In this document: piece by piece, positions 1-9,925 of the stretch
Layout of the letters: each line of letters opens with the position of its first letter
How positions within the stretch are numbered: the first letter of the stretch is position 1
Assembly (NCBI RefSeq): GCF_013373865.1
Contig: NC_050467.1
Span: 29,472,996 to 29,536,995, forward strand
Reading direction: 5' to 3'
Source of the DNA: Monomorium pharaonis
Taxonomy: Eukaryota; Arthropoda; Insecta; Hymenoptera; Formicidae
Length of the DNA stretch: 64,000 nt
Notes under the pieces: generated by a model
What the model was told of the DNA's origin: nothing
Database searches by the model: none
Seen by the model: the letters and a program-made list of their open reading frames with translations, nothing else
Position numbers and translations under genes: made by a program

Positions 1-234
1 AGTATCTGTCGTAGCACTTTTCTTAAAGTTACACTGTATCTGAACACGTTTCTTGTGTACGTTTTCCTTAAAATAAGTTTTTCTGCAGCGATACATCAAT
101 ATTTGTTTATTGATATTTATATTATTTCCACACTGACTGCATTTAATTGTCGATGCTAAAATACCATGCTGAATTAAAAAATCTATTAATTCTTTGTGCT
201 TGTACGTTAAATAAATAAATTCAAAGAGATTCAT
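1..234 (-). pseudogene. Merlin/IS1016-like transposase, N-terminal part, cut by window edge
   Basis: An open frame begins at the ATG at 234-232 and stays open for 78 codons to the window edge. It starts MNLFEFIYLTYKHKEL and has a CSQC zinc-ribbon pair, a later lone Cys, and a Lys/Arg stretch leading to QCNFKKS. The spacing and residues follow the N-terminus of the complete Merlin transposase at 26.8 kb (CPRC, HC, LTCNF), so it is the same family but a diverged member. Family knowledge: Merlin transposases carry this zinc ribbon before an IS1016-type DDE domain. The catalytic part would lie outside the window, so I cannot say whether the copy is intact; it is listed as a pseudogene only because it is incomplete here. 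Confidence 0.6.
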
Positions 235-587
235 AATGCAAACATGTACAGTGCATAGTATGTAAGACACAGTGGTTACGTTCAGAAAAAACGCGATTTA
301 TTTGTTTCATGTTTTGTTCAAATTTCGTGCGTGATTACATTGTACTAACTACGTATGCACACGCAATCGCAGATCATGCTGATGTGACCGCTGCGCATGC
401 TTATACTATTACATATTGTCGGTATGACAGGTATCCTAACCTGGTGAGTAATCAACTTTAGCAATTAATATTTTGCTTATTGAGGCAGACCGACGCTTTT
501 TTGCCAGATTCTTTTATTTCGTGCAAAAACGCGTCGAATGAGCATAATTTTATCGATTTTTTAGAACAGGCCCCCTAAACTGAACAA
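235..587. other. AT-rich spacer upstream of the Merlin-like fragment
   Basis: No convincing gene. GGTTACGTTCAGAAAA near 275-290 matches the terminal repeat of the small MITE at 41.95-42.09 kb, so a degenerate MITE end may lie here. The rest shows nothing I can name. Confidence 0.3.
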
Positions 588-668
588 TTACCGTTCTTTT
601 TATCTACATTGTTACACTAGTGTTCTTACTTACTGTGCCAGTGCAGCAGTGCAGTGAAAAAGAACAGA
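588..668. repeat. Degenerate copy of the 120-bp palindromic MITE family
   Basis: The right arm, GTGCAGCAGTGCAG followed by AAAAAGAACAG, matches the arms of the two complete copies at 9771-9890 and 21590-21709. The left arm has decayed. No coding capacity; probably a non-autonomous DNA element remnant. Confidence 0.5.
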
Positions 669-1039
669 CTATCCGTATCGTGATTGGCAATCGGCGCGCC
701 GTCCGCATATCGAAGAATTGAAGTAATAATGGTTTGAGGTTAATCGTGCGACAGTTCGAGGTTAGTGTCTTGTTGACTTGCGCGAGGTTAATGACGAGTT
801 AATTTTTATTATTATTTTACATAATTTAGTTTTACGCATATTTTTATATTACATCGTAGATTACATCATGGAAAAAAAATGGCTATGCCTAATTTGAAAA
901 TTATCAGATAAGTTACATAAAATTTTCATTTTTTGTATGAAATAAATATTCTGAGATAAGATTAATACTTTGTGTTATGTTTTATTTTTCATTTATTAAA
1001 AGAAAGAGAGTGTAACCGTGAATTTTTAATTATGATGTG
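669..1039. other. AT-rich spacer with no gene
   Basis: I see no ORF with family character, no repeat and no RNA gene here. Confidence 0.3.
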
Positions 1040-2040
1040 CTACGGATAGCCGCGGGTAATTCAGGGTTCGGGCGGCGGGCTGGTTGCATGAATAACGGAG
1101 GCAAGCGGTATATATTTATAACTATGATTTATTGTATTCTAGGCCTAACTAATATTTACAGAGTCCCTATTCTAATATGTACAACTTACAACTAAGATCT
1201 CGCTATGCGAGTCGCGGGCTATTAGTTATGGCGACGTGTGTCGCGGAACGCATGTGCGCGTTGAGTATTCGGTGCCGGATTGGCTGCGACGGGCGTATGG
1301 CCCGTGTATCGGTCGGTGCGTCGATCGACGGTAGCGGCCGGTCTTACAGACTACGATGCTCGTCGCGGTGTAATCGTGGCGGTGTAATGTGTGGCGGTGT
1401 TCGTGTCGGTCGCGGCGGTAGCCGGATTGGCTGCGGCGTTACGGTCGCGGCTGCGCGGTACGGTGCGGCGTTCGCATTCGCCGAGTCGGTCGGTGCGGCG
1501 TTATGACTGGCCGCGGCGGTGCGCGACTGCGCGGTGCGGCGCGGAGCTTGGCTCGACAGCCACGGTGATCAGCTGTTCGACGATCAGCTGTTGTTATCGT
1601 CTAGGAATCATCCCGCGTGGATGATCCTCTGCGTCGGCGGTTTCCCCTCAGTGCGGGGTCCCCATGTACGGTCGGGATCGGTAGCTCAGTACGCATACCG
1701 GGACCCGGGTGACGAGTGGGGCGGTGTTCTGCCACTCACTGCGTGGCGCGAGGAAGCGCTCAGTGCGCGCTAGTAAGGAAGCCGGTTTTAGGTTAAGTTC
1801 GGCACTCAGTGCGTGCTCTGGATACTCAGCTCAATTCGCTGAGAGGATCGGTCGGCTCAGTTTGCTAGACCGGGGAGATCTGATTTCTTATCACCAGCGG
1901 AGGGCTTTTATAGCCCCCGCTTGGTGACAAGAGGAGCGGAGATGTGCGGGGAGACCGAGATAAGCGGAGGGGACTACACGAGGTAGGAGGGTAATGGCCT
2001 CGTATCTATATGCCTTAACGTGGCGGAGGAACGGCTCGTT
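1040..2040 (-). other. GC-rich LTR-like block with a minus-strand TATA box
   Basis: This kilobase is much richer in CpG than its flanks and full of short imperfect repeats (a duplicated GATCAGCTGTT, many GCGGCG runs). Short ORFs on both strands overlap and look like by-products of GC content. On the minus strand a TATAAAAG box reads from 1912 to 1905 in a symmetrical GC context, as in LTR or core promoters. I infer an old LTR or promoter fragment reading leftward. Neither LTR termini nor a target duplication could be located, so the identity stays open. Confidence 0.25.
1905..1912 (-). promoter_or_regulatory. Putative TATA box
   Basis: TATAAAAG on the minus strand, flanked by GC-rich arms, inside the LTR-like block. 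Sequence match only; no transcript start is visible. Confidence 0.25.
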
Positions 2041-2226
2041 ACAAGAGGAACAAGTGTCTCGCGCTAAGTTTATACGTCCTACCGTGGATTAAAAAAAGAC
2101 AGGAAAAAGTGTCTCGCTCTAAGAGTATACTACCATGAATAAGAGGTCATGATTTATATAAAAAAAAGAGGATAATATTGGCAAGCAAAAGTAGTACTCA
2201 GTACTCTGATGACCAAGTTATTTAAC

Positions 2227-2674
2227 TCAATTTCCTAACGTTAAGGTAAAACGTGCTGCTTTTACGCACACATCACTGTGCAGTTCCAAATTCACGCGGT
2301 CCGCATTCTCCTTTCCATATGCAAAGTAATGTATGGAACAAGAATAGCTGTTGTGTCTACTCCAGTCCACAGGGTGCAAGGAGATGGATCTAAGTGTGCC
2401 ATGTGCAACCTGGAGATGCACTTACTGGAGAGTGGGATTACTATTAATAATTTGCAATCATATCAGTGAACGCAAGCCAAAGGACTTTGATTTGTTGGTG
2501 CATCCATGTGCCAGGAGTATTTTCATGAAGCATTCCAAGTAAGCTATTGAGAGCAGATATACTCTGAAAGTCCTCTGTGAAGGAAAGATCAGATTGTGGT
2601 AACAGGTTGTGCATTATTTCATTGTTTCTTGGTCTATCTTTCCTAGCATGATGAGGAAGAAGAGTCAATTTCAA
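2227..2674 (-). pseudogene. Decayed coding fragment in left palindrome arm, unidentified
   Basis: Two overlapping minus-strand frames (2674-2444 and 2421-2227) share peptide pieces with the plus-strand frames of the right arm at 6841-7148, for example DLSFTEDFQ versus DLPFTENFQ and SLLGMLHENT versus SLLAMLHENT. Indels break the frame in both copies. The family is not recognised. A hydrophobic segment seen in the other copy suggests a membrane protein. It may be a gene fragment captured before the inverted duplication formed. Confidence 0.3.
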
Positions 2675-3276
2675 ATAGCAGACGCAAGGTCTTTAAAGAA
2701 GAACAGTAGTTGCGGTACAATGTCATACTTAGACAGTATACAGTTTTACCATCTAACTTAAAGAATACCGTCAAATGCGTTGCCTCAGCTATTTAGTATT
2801 ATGTTAAGAATAGAATCTCGCAGCGATAGATCAATATATGTATTTGATAAGAAACTGCACTCATTAACGATAATATATCACTTCTGTAAATCAGTGATCT
2901 ATTTCTACCTTTATTTCTGTATATATCTACTATATAATTTGTTTTCCCTTTCCTTTATTTAAAATTCCATAGTCTTAAGTTTGATCCTAAAATTTCAGCT
3001 GTTTAACGATTGAATGATGGTACAGATAAAAAAAATTTCCATACATCATGCAGTGCTTAAAAACAATATCTATCTTTAACTAAGTACTTATGTAGTCAGA
3101 TATATGTGCTTAAAAACAGTATCTAACAGTATAAATCTATCTTTCAGAGAGATGGTGTTTCTGATGATTATGACAAACTTAATCCGGAGCATAAACAGAT
3201 ATATAAATTTCTAAGAACATTGTTTAATACCGCTTAGCTCACCACTGACTGTGCTATTATAACATTGGTTTACTTT

Positions 3277-5684
3277 GAACACTTACTGTTCAAGCAAAAC
3301 CGAAGGCGGCGAACGGAAGTGACGCGTTAAGAGAAAATAGTCAATCGTGAACAGCACACATAGAAAGTATATTTAGAAGTCAACACTTTCTATTTACAGT
3401 ATGTACTGCGACGTAGCTTTCCGCCGGGAACCGCCAGGTCCGAGGGCCTACGCCCAATTAATAATAATTGACAATAGTTATCTAACTGTTCGCGAGTAAC
3501 GCTTCCTCGCGAGATCGGTAACTTTCGAAAACGGTAGCTTGTGTGTGAACGGTAACTCCAAGATTGCTCTAATTTTCTGGGCGCCAGGCGCGGATTTCCG
3601 CGCCGCACAATTACTTATAATTCGGTAGCCGGATAGGAAGCGTTACTAATGCCGGTGGCTCTTTTCTCGCAGTGGTAGAGGGGCGTGGTTCTTTTGAGTA
3701 ATCGAGGGGTGTGGAGAACTCGGATCGAGGCAGGTCGTAGAAAAGAATCGGTACTCAATGGTTAATTAAATATCAAAAATGTTAAATATATTTCGTAAAA
3801 GATAACGAGGTACTGTCTACGACAATCGTGGATCTTACTCCACTCAATGCAATTGTTTAAATTCACAGATATGGTTACGACGGAAGCCGGAAGTCGGCAC
3901 TAAGAGAATGCGGAAACTTTATTCTTTCTCTACGAGGCGGGAGGCCGTCGGGGCTCTCCGTTCGTCAATCACAATAATTATAATACAGTCTAAATCGGTA
4001 TTCGCGGTATTAAAGAATGCAATGATTAATTACACGAGGACTGTCGATGTCGGCTTTGTCCGAGAGGGACTTACTTAACAACTAAATATTCGGGCCGGTC
4101 GGTCCGATCTTCCGTGCGGCCACGAGACTCTACTTCGTACTTCGAGTCCTTTACACTAATAAATAGGCAACAGCAAAACGGTATCGGATTCGGGATCACC
4201 GGTAATACGACAAACGGTATCCCTTATCCGGTCCCGCACGAAAGTCGACCGCCTTACCGAATCTTACGAAATTCCGCGTGGCTGCCGAGTGATGGCCTTA
4301 CAACAATCTTCAGATCCTTGTCCGTCGAAGTCGATCGTAAAGGCCCGTCCTGTGATACGTCTTATCTCGCCGTCAACCGAACAGTGAGGAACCCCTGTCC
4401 CGCGCCGGCCGGCTCGAGCCGTCGCGCATGCGCGGACGCTCTTCGATTAGCAATCGCTGGATCCACGTGACTCCGCGTGATCCTCGATCCAGCGCCGCGC
4501 TGCTTCGTCCTTCGAACGGTCCGTGATGTACACGTGCTCCACCAGTGTGCTCCCCTTTTCCGCCGTTTCGGTAGGTCCGGCTGGCCAGGCCGCGACCAAT
4601 CCGATCTTGTTGGCTGGCGGTTTACATGGCTGTGGTCGCTCTTTCGGTCCACAGCCCGGTGGTGCGTGCCCACGGCGTGATCCTTGCTGGGAGCCGTCGT
4701 GTCCCCGCGCTGTCATTCGGCGCGGTCAGTATTCCTAATTCAGGGACGGAAACGCTCTGCGGGGCCCGATGCACGGCTCGGCGGGGAAACTCCTTGAGGG
4801 GTGCTCCTTCCACTGTCGAGTGTCCACCGCAAAGTCCCCACGACGGCTGCTCCTCCGTCGCCCTTGGTACACTCTTCCGATTAGCCCACACTCGGCGCCT
4901 CTACTTTAATGATTGTCAATAACAATCTTAAAACGGTATCGCGGAAGTTAAAATTAAAATAAAATAGAATAACAGCCACATCCCCCTCGGCTCGGCGAGG
5001 AGTCGCCCCCGACCGACCCCCTCGGTCGGTCTTATGCCTTTGTGACGTGCGCGTCGGATGCGCCACGTCACAGTACAATTATAGGTGATTTGCGCGAAGA
5101 TGAATGTTCGGCGGGGAGTCGAGAGCCCGCACTTGCTACCGGTCAGAAAACCGTTAGCGCGACCGACACAACAGCTGACTATTATCGGGGTCTCGAAGCA
5201 CGAGACTTAGCGCGCTCCGCGATAAGCGAGCAATCGCTACTGTACGGAGAGCGGACCGCGAGAACAATCACAAGCAGCGACTGTTGCTTCGGGCTTGGTA
5301 AAATCGCGACGATTTAAAGCGAGCGGATCTGTCAAGTGCTTCCTCAAGATCAGATGACAAAAGACTCTGTGGTCACGGGGAGAAAAGCCAGCCTCGCCGA
5401 CCAGCCACCCCAAAAACCCGGGAGGGGGGCGAACCACGAATCTCATCCGAAAAGGCATGACGCTAACGCGTGAACACTCGACGGTTTGGCCTATGACGGT
5501 CGCTCAGCTGATCTGACTGTCACGGCCGTCGTGTTGCTATGCCATGCTCCCCTCGCTACAACGGGGGTTTTGAGAGCATTGACACCAATGTGCAAATGCT
5601 CGAGATCGAAAAACAAGAGATTTACGAAACTGTACAAAAATATATAATTTACTCTGAGCATCGTCTCTCGATCCCGAACACTTA
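3277..5684. mobile_element. 2.39-kb non-coding insertion with 9-bp direct flanks
   Basis: The left palindrome arm is interrupted exactly here relative to the right arm. GAACACTTA stands at 3277-3285 and again at 5676-5684, while the right arm has a single uninterrupted copy of the site (around 6288-6300). The inserted 2390 bp is GC-rich, has no gene-like ORF and no terminal inverted repeat I can see, and lacks TG...CA ends or a poly-A tail. I therefore infer a transposon insertion but cannot assign a superfamily. The 8-10 bp flank length fits hAT, Merlin, MuDR or P-type duplications. Confidence 0.5.
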
Positions 5685-6840
5685 TGCAGAAAGAAGATGC
5701 TGTAAATGCTGCAATTCAATATAAATGTTCCTTCCAATGTATATATTGATTGTATTAAGTTAACATAATCTGGAGCATAAGCAGATATATAAATTTATTC
5801 AGACATTGTTGTTTAACACTGCTTAGCTCACCGCTGACGGTGCCATTACAACATTACTGTTATTACATTATTATTATTTATTTTACTTATATTATATGCC
5901 AAATATTACTTTTTATAGATTTTGTTCTTTTATTCTACTGTATTTTATTTCACTTTTCATTCAGTTTATTGTAAATATTGATAAAACAAGAAATAATATT
6001 TGGCATATAATATAAGTAAAATAAATAATAATAATGTAATAATAGTAATGTAATGGCATCGTCAGCGGTGAGCTAAACGACGTTAAACAACAATGTCTTA
6101 ATAAATTTATGTATTCACTTATGTTCCGGATTATGTTAGCTTAATACAATCAATGCTATTAACTTTAAACTATTATTTTCTTACATCATAAAAATTACAT
6201 TTAAAAGTAATAAGTAATTTGGCATATACAATTAGAAGAAATATTTATATTGAATTGCAGCATCTACTGCATCTTCTTTCTACATAAGTAAGTGTTCAAA
6301 GTAAATCAACGTTATAATAGCATAGTCAGTGGTGAGCTAAGCGGCGTTAAACAGTGTTTTTAGAATTTATATTGGCTTATGCTCCGAATTAAGTTTATCA
6401 TAATCATCAGAAACATCACCTCACTGAAAGATAGATTTATACTGTTAGATACTGTTTTTAAGCACAAATATCTTTGACTATATAAGTACTACATAGTTAA
6501 ATCTGTACCATCATTCAACGTTGAACAGCTGGGGATCGAATTTAAGACTGTAGAATTTTAAATAAAGAAAAGTGAAAAAAATTATATAGTAGATATATAC
6601 AGAAATAAAGGTAGAAATAGATTTATACTATGATCACTGATTTACAGAAGTGATATATTATCGTTAATGAGTGCAGTTTCTTATCAAATATATTAATCTA
6701 TTGCTGCGAGGTTCTATTCTTAATATGATACTAAATAGCTGAGGCAACGCATTTGACAGTATTCTTTAAATTAGGTTGTAAAACTGTACGTTATCTAAAT
6801 ATAATATTGTACCGCAACTGCTGTTTTTCTTCAAAGGTCT

Positions 6841-7148
6841 GATCTTCCCTTCACAGAGAATTTTCAAGATATACCTGCTCTTGATAGCTTACTTGCAATG
6901 CTCCATGAAAATACTCACATGGATGCAGGAACAGATCAAAATTCTTTGGCTCGCGTTCACTGATATGTTGCAAATTATTAACACTAATCTCACCCTCCAG
7001 TAAGCGTATCTCCAGGTTGCACATGGCACACTCAGATCCATCTCCTTGCGCCAGACCTGTGGACTGGAGTAGCCGCAATAGCTATTCTTGTTTCCTATAT
7101 TACTTATGGAAAGGAAAATGCGGGCCGCCTGAATTCAGAACTGCACAG
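6841..7148 (+). pseudogene. Decayed coding fragment in right palindrome arm, unidentified
   Basis: Counterpart of the fragment at 2227-2674. A frame running through the second half ends TYGKENAGRLN... and contains a hydrophobic stretch (GVAAIAILVSYITYG) that could be a membrane segment. In-frame stops break the first half. I do not recognise the protein. Confidence 0.3.
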
Positions 7149-8011
7149 TCATGTGTTTATGTGAATGCTTAATATTTATTATAAAATATTATACAGTTGT
7201 GGTTATAATATTGTAGCGTGCGCGCCGCGGAAATGAAAGACACTTTTATAACTGTAAAACCAAGCAGCTTTATTAACGCGTCCGACAAGGCTCGAGACCG
7301 AGATTCGACTCGTTTTTTACACATACGTCGTCAAGCGCTCGTTAGCTGACAACGCTCGGTCCAGGAAATCAATAGTATTGATCCGTCTTCGAATAGCTGA
7401 GTCACGGTCGCGGGGTATACCGGGCGACGCACGCAACACTGTCGTCCCGACAATCAGGGAAACAGTTTTAGCGCTTTCCGCAGAAGACTCCCTCGGTACC
7501 CGGACGATTTCCTGCTCTTCCCGAGCTGCTGCAACGGATTCCCGAGCCACGTCCACCGAAGTTCTTCGCCCCCTGCAAGGACTACCACGGGCATCCTCTC
7601 ACGCCGAGCTCATCCAGCTCTCACGCAGGATCTCCCGAATCCTTCCGCGTCCCCGTGCTCCACTCCCCTTGCGACACTGTCCCTCGACGTCGGATCTTGT
7701 GCACTTCTTTCTTCTCTTTTCAGGATCGGGGGGGGGGGGATGTATCTCCGTGGACCCAACGCTTTAAAAAGCTCCCCGTCCTCTGCCTCGGCATTTGCCC
7801 TAAGTTCCACGGGAAAACTACGGTCAAAAACCGTGGATAAGGCAGTCTTCTTCCCTACAAGCAGCGACCTCCTTCCGAAAGAGATCCCTCTTCATCCGCC
7901 CTTCTTCTAAAAAGAAACTGCTCTCCAAAAAGCAACTGAAACACACAAGAAAACAAACAGAACAAAAACACAAAAACATGAACTAAAATTAACTTCAAAA
8001 CGGTATTAAAA

Positions 8012-8959
8012 TTAGAATAAACCCCCCATTTCGTATTTTTCCGAAAAGCTATTTAAATTAAAAGATTTTAACATCTTCGCGCGTTCAACCGCTACCCGTA
8101 AAGACGTCACCCCTTCAACTTGAAGCAAGCGTTTGACAGACCCGTCCGACAGCGCAGCGATAAACTGCGAACAAGAAATTTTATCGCGCACTTCGTACGA
8201 GCACTCGGGATACGCTTTACGCGATAGGCGCTCCAAATCCGCGCCTAACGTCGCGAAATCTTCCCCCGCCCCTTGCTTCCGATTCGTGAACTGCATATAA
8301 AAATTTTGCGCGAGCTCACTTTCCTCGAATTGAAGTTCTAACTTTGACTTGAGCTCCGCAAACGAAATGGAGCCCTCGTCAGCCGGAAACGAGTCCAAAA
8401 GTGAACGCGCCCTCCCCCGCAGATAGGAAGCAAGAACCACTGCCTTCTCAGACTCGCTCCAACGATTCGCACTCGCGATAAGCGAAAATTGAGCGAGGAA
8501 CTCGCGCAACGGAGCCGTCCCGTCGTAGGTATCGGGCTTTAATTTTAGTCCGACGATCGGCCGCGTTTCACCAAACGTTTCCCCGCCCGCGCCCAAAACT
8601 CGCGTCGCGTCGCCAACGTTCCCGGTAACGGAAATATTATTGGGAAGACTTAGCTGGGCGTCAATCCCTCGAGGAAACTGTAGCTGTCGCAGCGTCTCTA
8701 AGAATTCCCACTGCTGCTGCGCTTGTTCCTCGCGCATCCGCCGAAGCTCCTCCATCAGAATCTGGAACTCCGGAGCGACAGCGACAGGAGTCGAAGAAAG
8801 CCCAGAAATCTCGGCGCGCCTACCGTCTCTCGCTCCAAATCCCGTGCATCTGAGCTGACATTCTCTAAGGCGTGGGACCAAGTCACGACAGGAGAACGGG
8901 GGATGGACATCTTCGAATTCTCCGCTCCTTCTCGTCTGTTCACTCCGCGCACTTATCAC
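8012..8959 (-). CDS. Retrotransposon gag protein
   Basis: This 315-codon minus-strand ORF lies just inside the 5' LTR. It has a coiled-coil-like segment (MEELRRMREEQAQQQWEFL, about residues 70-88) and then a retrotransposon-gag core with the typical W...K...AS.L.G.A..L...L.F pattern (SEKAVVLASYLRGRARSLL and the ELKSKLELQF region). Gag would form the cytoplasmic capsid particle that packages element RNA. No CCHC knuckle is visible before the stop at 8012, so the C-terminal nucleocapsid part and all of pol are missing. An intact gag without pol suggests it depended on a full-length relative. Confidence 0.75.
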   Translation of the reverse strand: MISARSEQTRRSGEFEDVHPPFSCRDLVPRLRECQLRCTGFGARDGRRAEISGLSSTPVAVAPEFQILMEELRRMREEQAQQQWEFLETLRQLQFPRGIDAQLSLPNNISVTGNVGDATRVLGAGGETFGETRPIVGLKLKPDTYDGTAPLREFLAQFSLIASANRWSESEKAVVLASYLRGRARSLLDSFPADEGSISFAELKSKLELQFEESELAQNFYMQFTNRKQGAGEDFATLGADLERLSRKAYPECSYEVRDKISCSQFIAALSDGSVKRLLQVEGVTSLRVAVERAKMLKSFNLNSFSEKYEMGGLF

Positions 8960-8992
8960 TAGATCCGCGCGCGTTCCTCAAGGTCCAACAAG

Positions 8993-9006
8993 CGGACGAG
9001 CCCCCA
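8993..9006 (-). other. Primer-binding site, tRNA-Pro type
   Basis: Three bases inside the 5' LTR, the minus strand reads TGGGGGCTCGTCCG, the first 14 bases of the proline-tRNA primer site known from many retroelements. It fixes the element's orientation as minus. Confidence 0.7.
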
Positions 9007-9234
9007 AAATGTAGCGTGCGCGCCGCGGAAATGAAAGACACTTTTATAACTGTAAAACCAAGCAGCTTTATTAACGCGTCCGACAAGGCTCGAGACCGAG
9101 ATTCGACTCGTTGTTTACACACGTCGTCAAGCGCTCGTCAGCTGACAACGCTCGGTCCAGGAAATCAATAGTATTGATCCGTCTTCGAACAGCTGAGTCG
9201 CGGTCGCGGAGTATACCGGGCGACGCACGCAACA

Positions 9235-9770
9235 ATATATATATATAAAGTATACTTTCTTTAATTTAAATATACCGCGCTACTCATGCTACCACGCGCC
9301 TTTTATGCTAATCGCCGGTAGATAGAGTAACGATGAGAGAAGAGAGAGGGACTTTTCCGGAGAGGAGAACACATGTGTAAAACACAGAATAAGAAAGGAA
9401 AAGAATTTATAATTAAAACAGATATAATAAGCAAGATTCGCGGTGTAAGTAGAGAGTTGATAATAGTGGACTCTAATTGTCGTTTCTTTGTTTATAGGTA
9501 AGACTAGAAATACTGTAATTAATCATTGTTAAATAGTGAATAAAAGAAATCTTCTAATCTTTGTTTATAGTGAAACACATACTCGTTTGCTTTATCACCC
9601 TACACATAATTGTCTTATATATATATTTATATTGATTAAAATATATCAAGAGGCACGGTAGTGCCTCGCGCTAAGTGTACGCGAGGTTTGTATATCCCAG
9701 GACAGGATGCTCTGAAACGAAACAAAATATTATTATTTTATACACGTTTACTGTGACGTGTTGTTTCTAT
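9235..9770. other. AT-rich spacer, no gene
   Basis: Starts with an (AT)n run and holds no gene-like ORF. A short GC block around 9650-9700 repeats the words GTGCCTCGCGCTAAG, similar to GTGTCTCGCGCTAAG near 2052, which hints at shared LTR-type debris. Confidence 0.3.
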
Positions 9771-9890
9771 AGGCCTGTTCTTTGTCGCTGCACTGCTGCA
9801 CCGGTGCAGTAAGTTAGAATAAGACAAATATTTTATTTCTCATTTTAACTTATTGCACCAGACAGCAGTGCAGCGACAAAGAACAAGCCT
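9771..9890. repeat. 120-bp palindromic MITE, complete copy 1
   Basis: Near-perfect inverted repeat: AGGCCTGTTCTTTGTCGCTG at the left and CAGCGACAAAGAACAAGCCT at the right, with GCAGTAAGTTAGAAT toward a short AT-rich loop. Same length and sequence as the copy at 21590-21709. No ORF; a non-autonomous DNA element of unknown parent. Confidence 0.75.
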
Positions 9891-9925
9891 CATATTGTTT
9901 TCGTATTACTTATATTACTTACTTT

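Larger units (their letters stand above)
2255..7165. repeat. Very long imperfect palindrome (foldback), centre about 5,975
   Basis: Sequence from about 2255 to 3285, resuming at 5676 and running to about 5965, reappears in reverse complement from about 5985 to 7165. Shared landmarks in order are CACTGTGCAGTTC, the block around GGAGATGGATC, the GCTTAGCTCACCRCTGAC motif, the AAGAAGATGC/CTGCAATTCAATATAAAT block, and ATGCCAAATATTA at the centre. The arms are roughly 1.3 and 1.2 kb once the insertion at 3286-5675 is removed, with many substitutions and indels between them. It could be a large foldback transposon or an old inverted duplication with almost no spacer. Confidence 0.7.
7212..9234 (-). 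mobile_element. Non-autonomous LTR retrotransposon (gag only), minus orientation
   Basis: Two direct LTRs, 7212-7438 (227 bp) and 9010-9234 (225 bp), both start TGTAGCGTGCG and end ACGCAACA. ATAT flanks both outer ends (7208-7211 and 9235-9238), consistent with a 4-bp target duplication, though the right flank is an AT microsatellite. Read on the minus strand, the 5' LTR is followed by a tRNA-Pro-type primer site and a gag ORF. Only about 1.57 kb separates the LTRs and there is no protease, reverse transcriptase or integrase, so pol has been lost. The LTRs differ at several positions, so the insertion is not very recent. Confidence 0.85.

Noticed and set aside
1177..1927. Overlapping open frames in the GC-rich block
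   Set aside because: Frames on several registers, no domain, composition-driven and full of short repeats.
4114..5317. ORFs of 60-118 codons within the 2.39-kb insertion
   Set aside because: Overlapping on both strands with no shared pattern or motif; GC-rich by-products.
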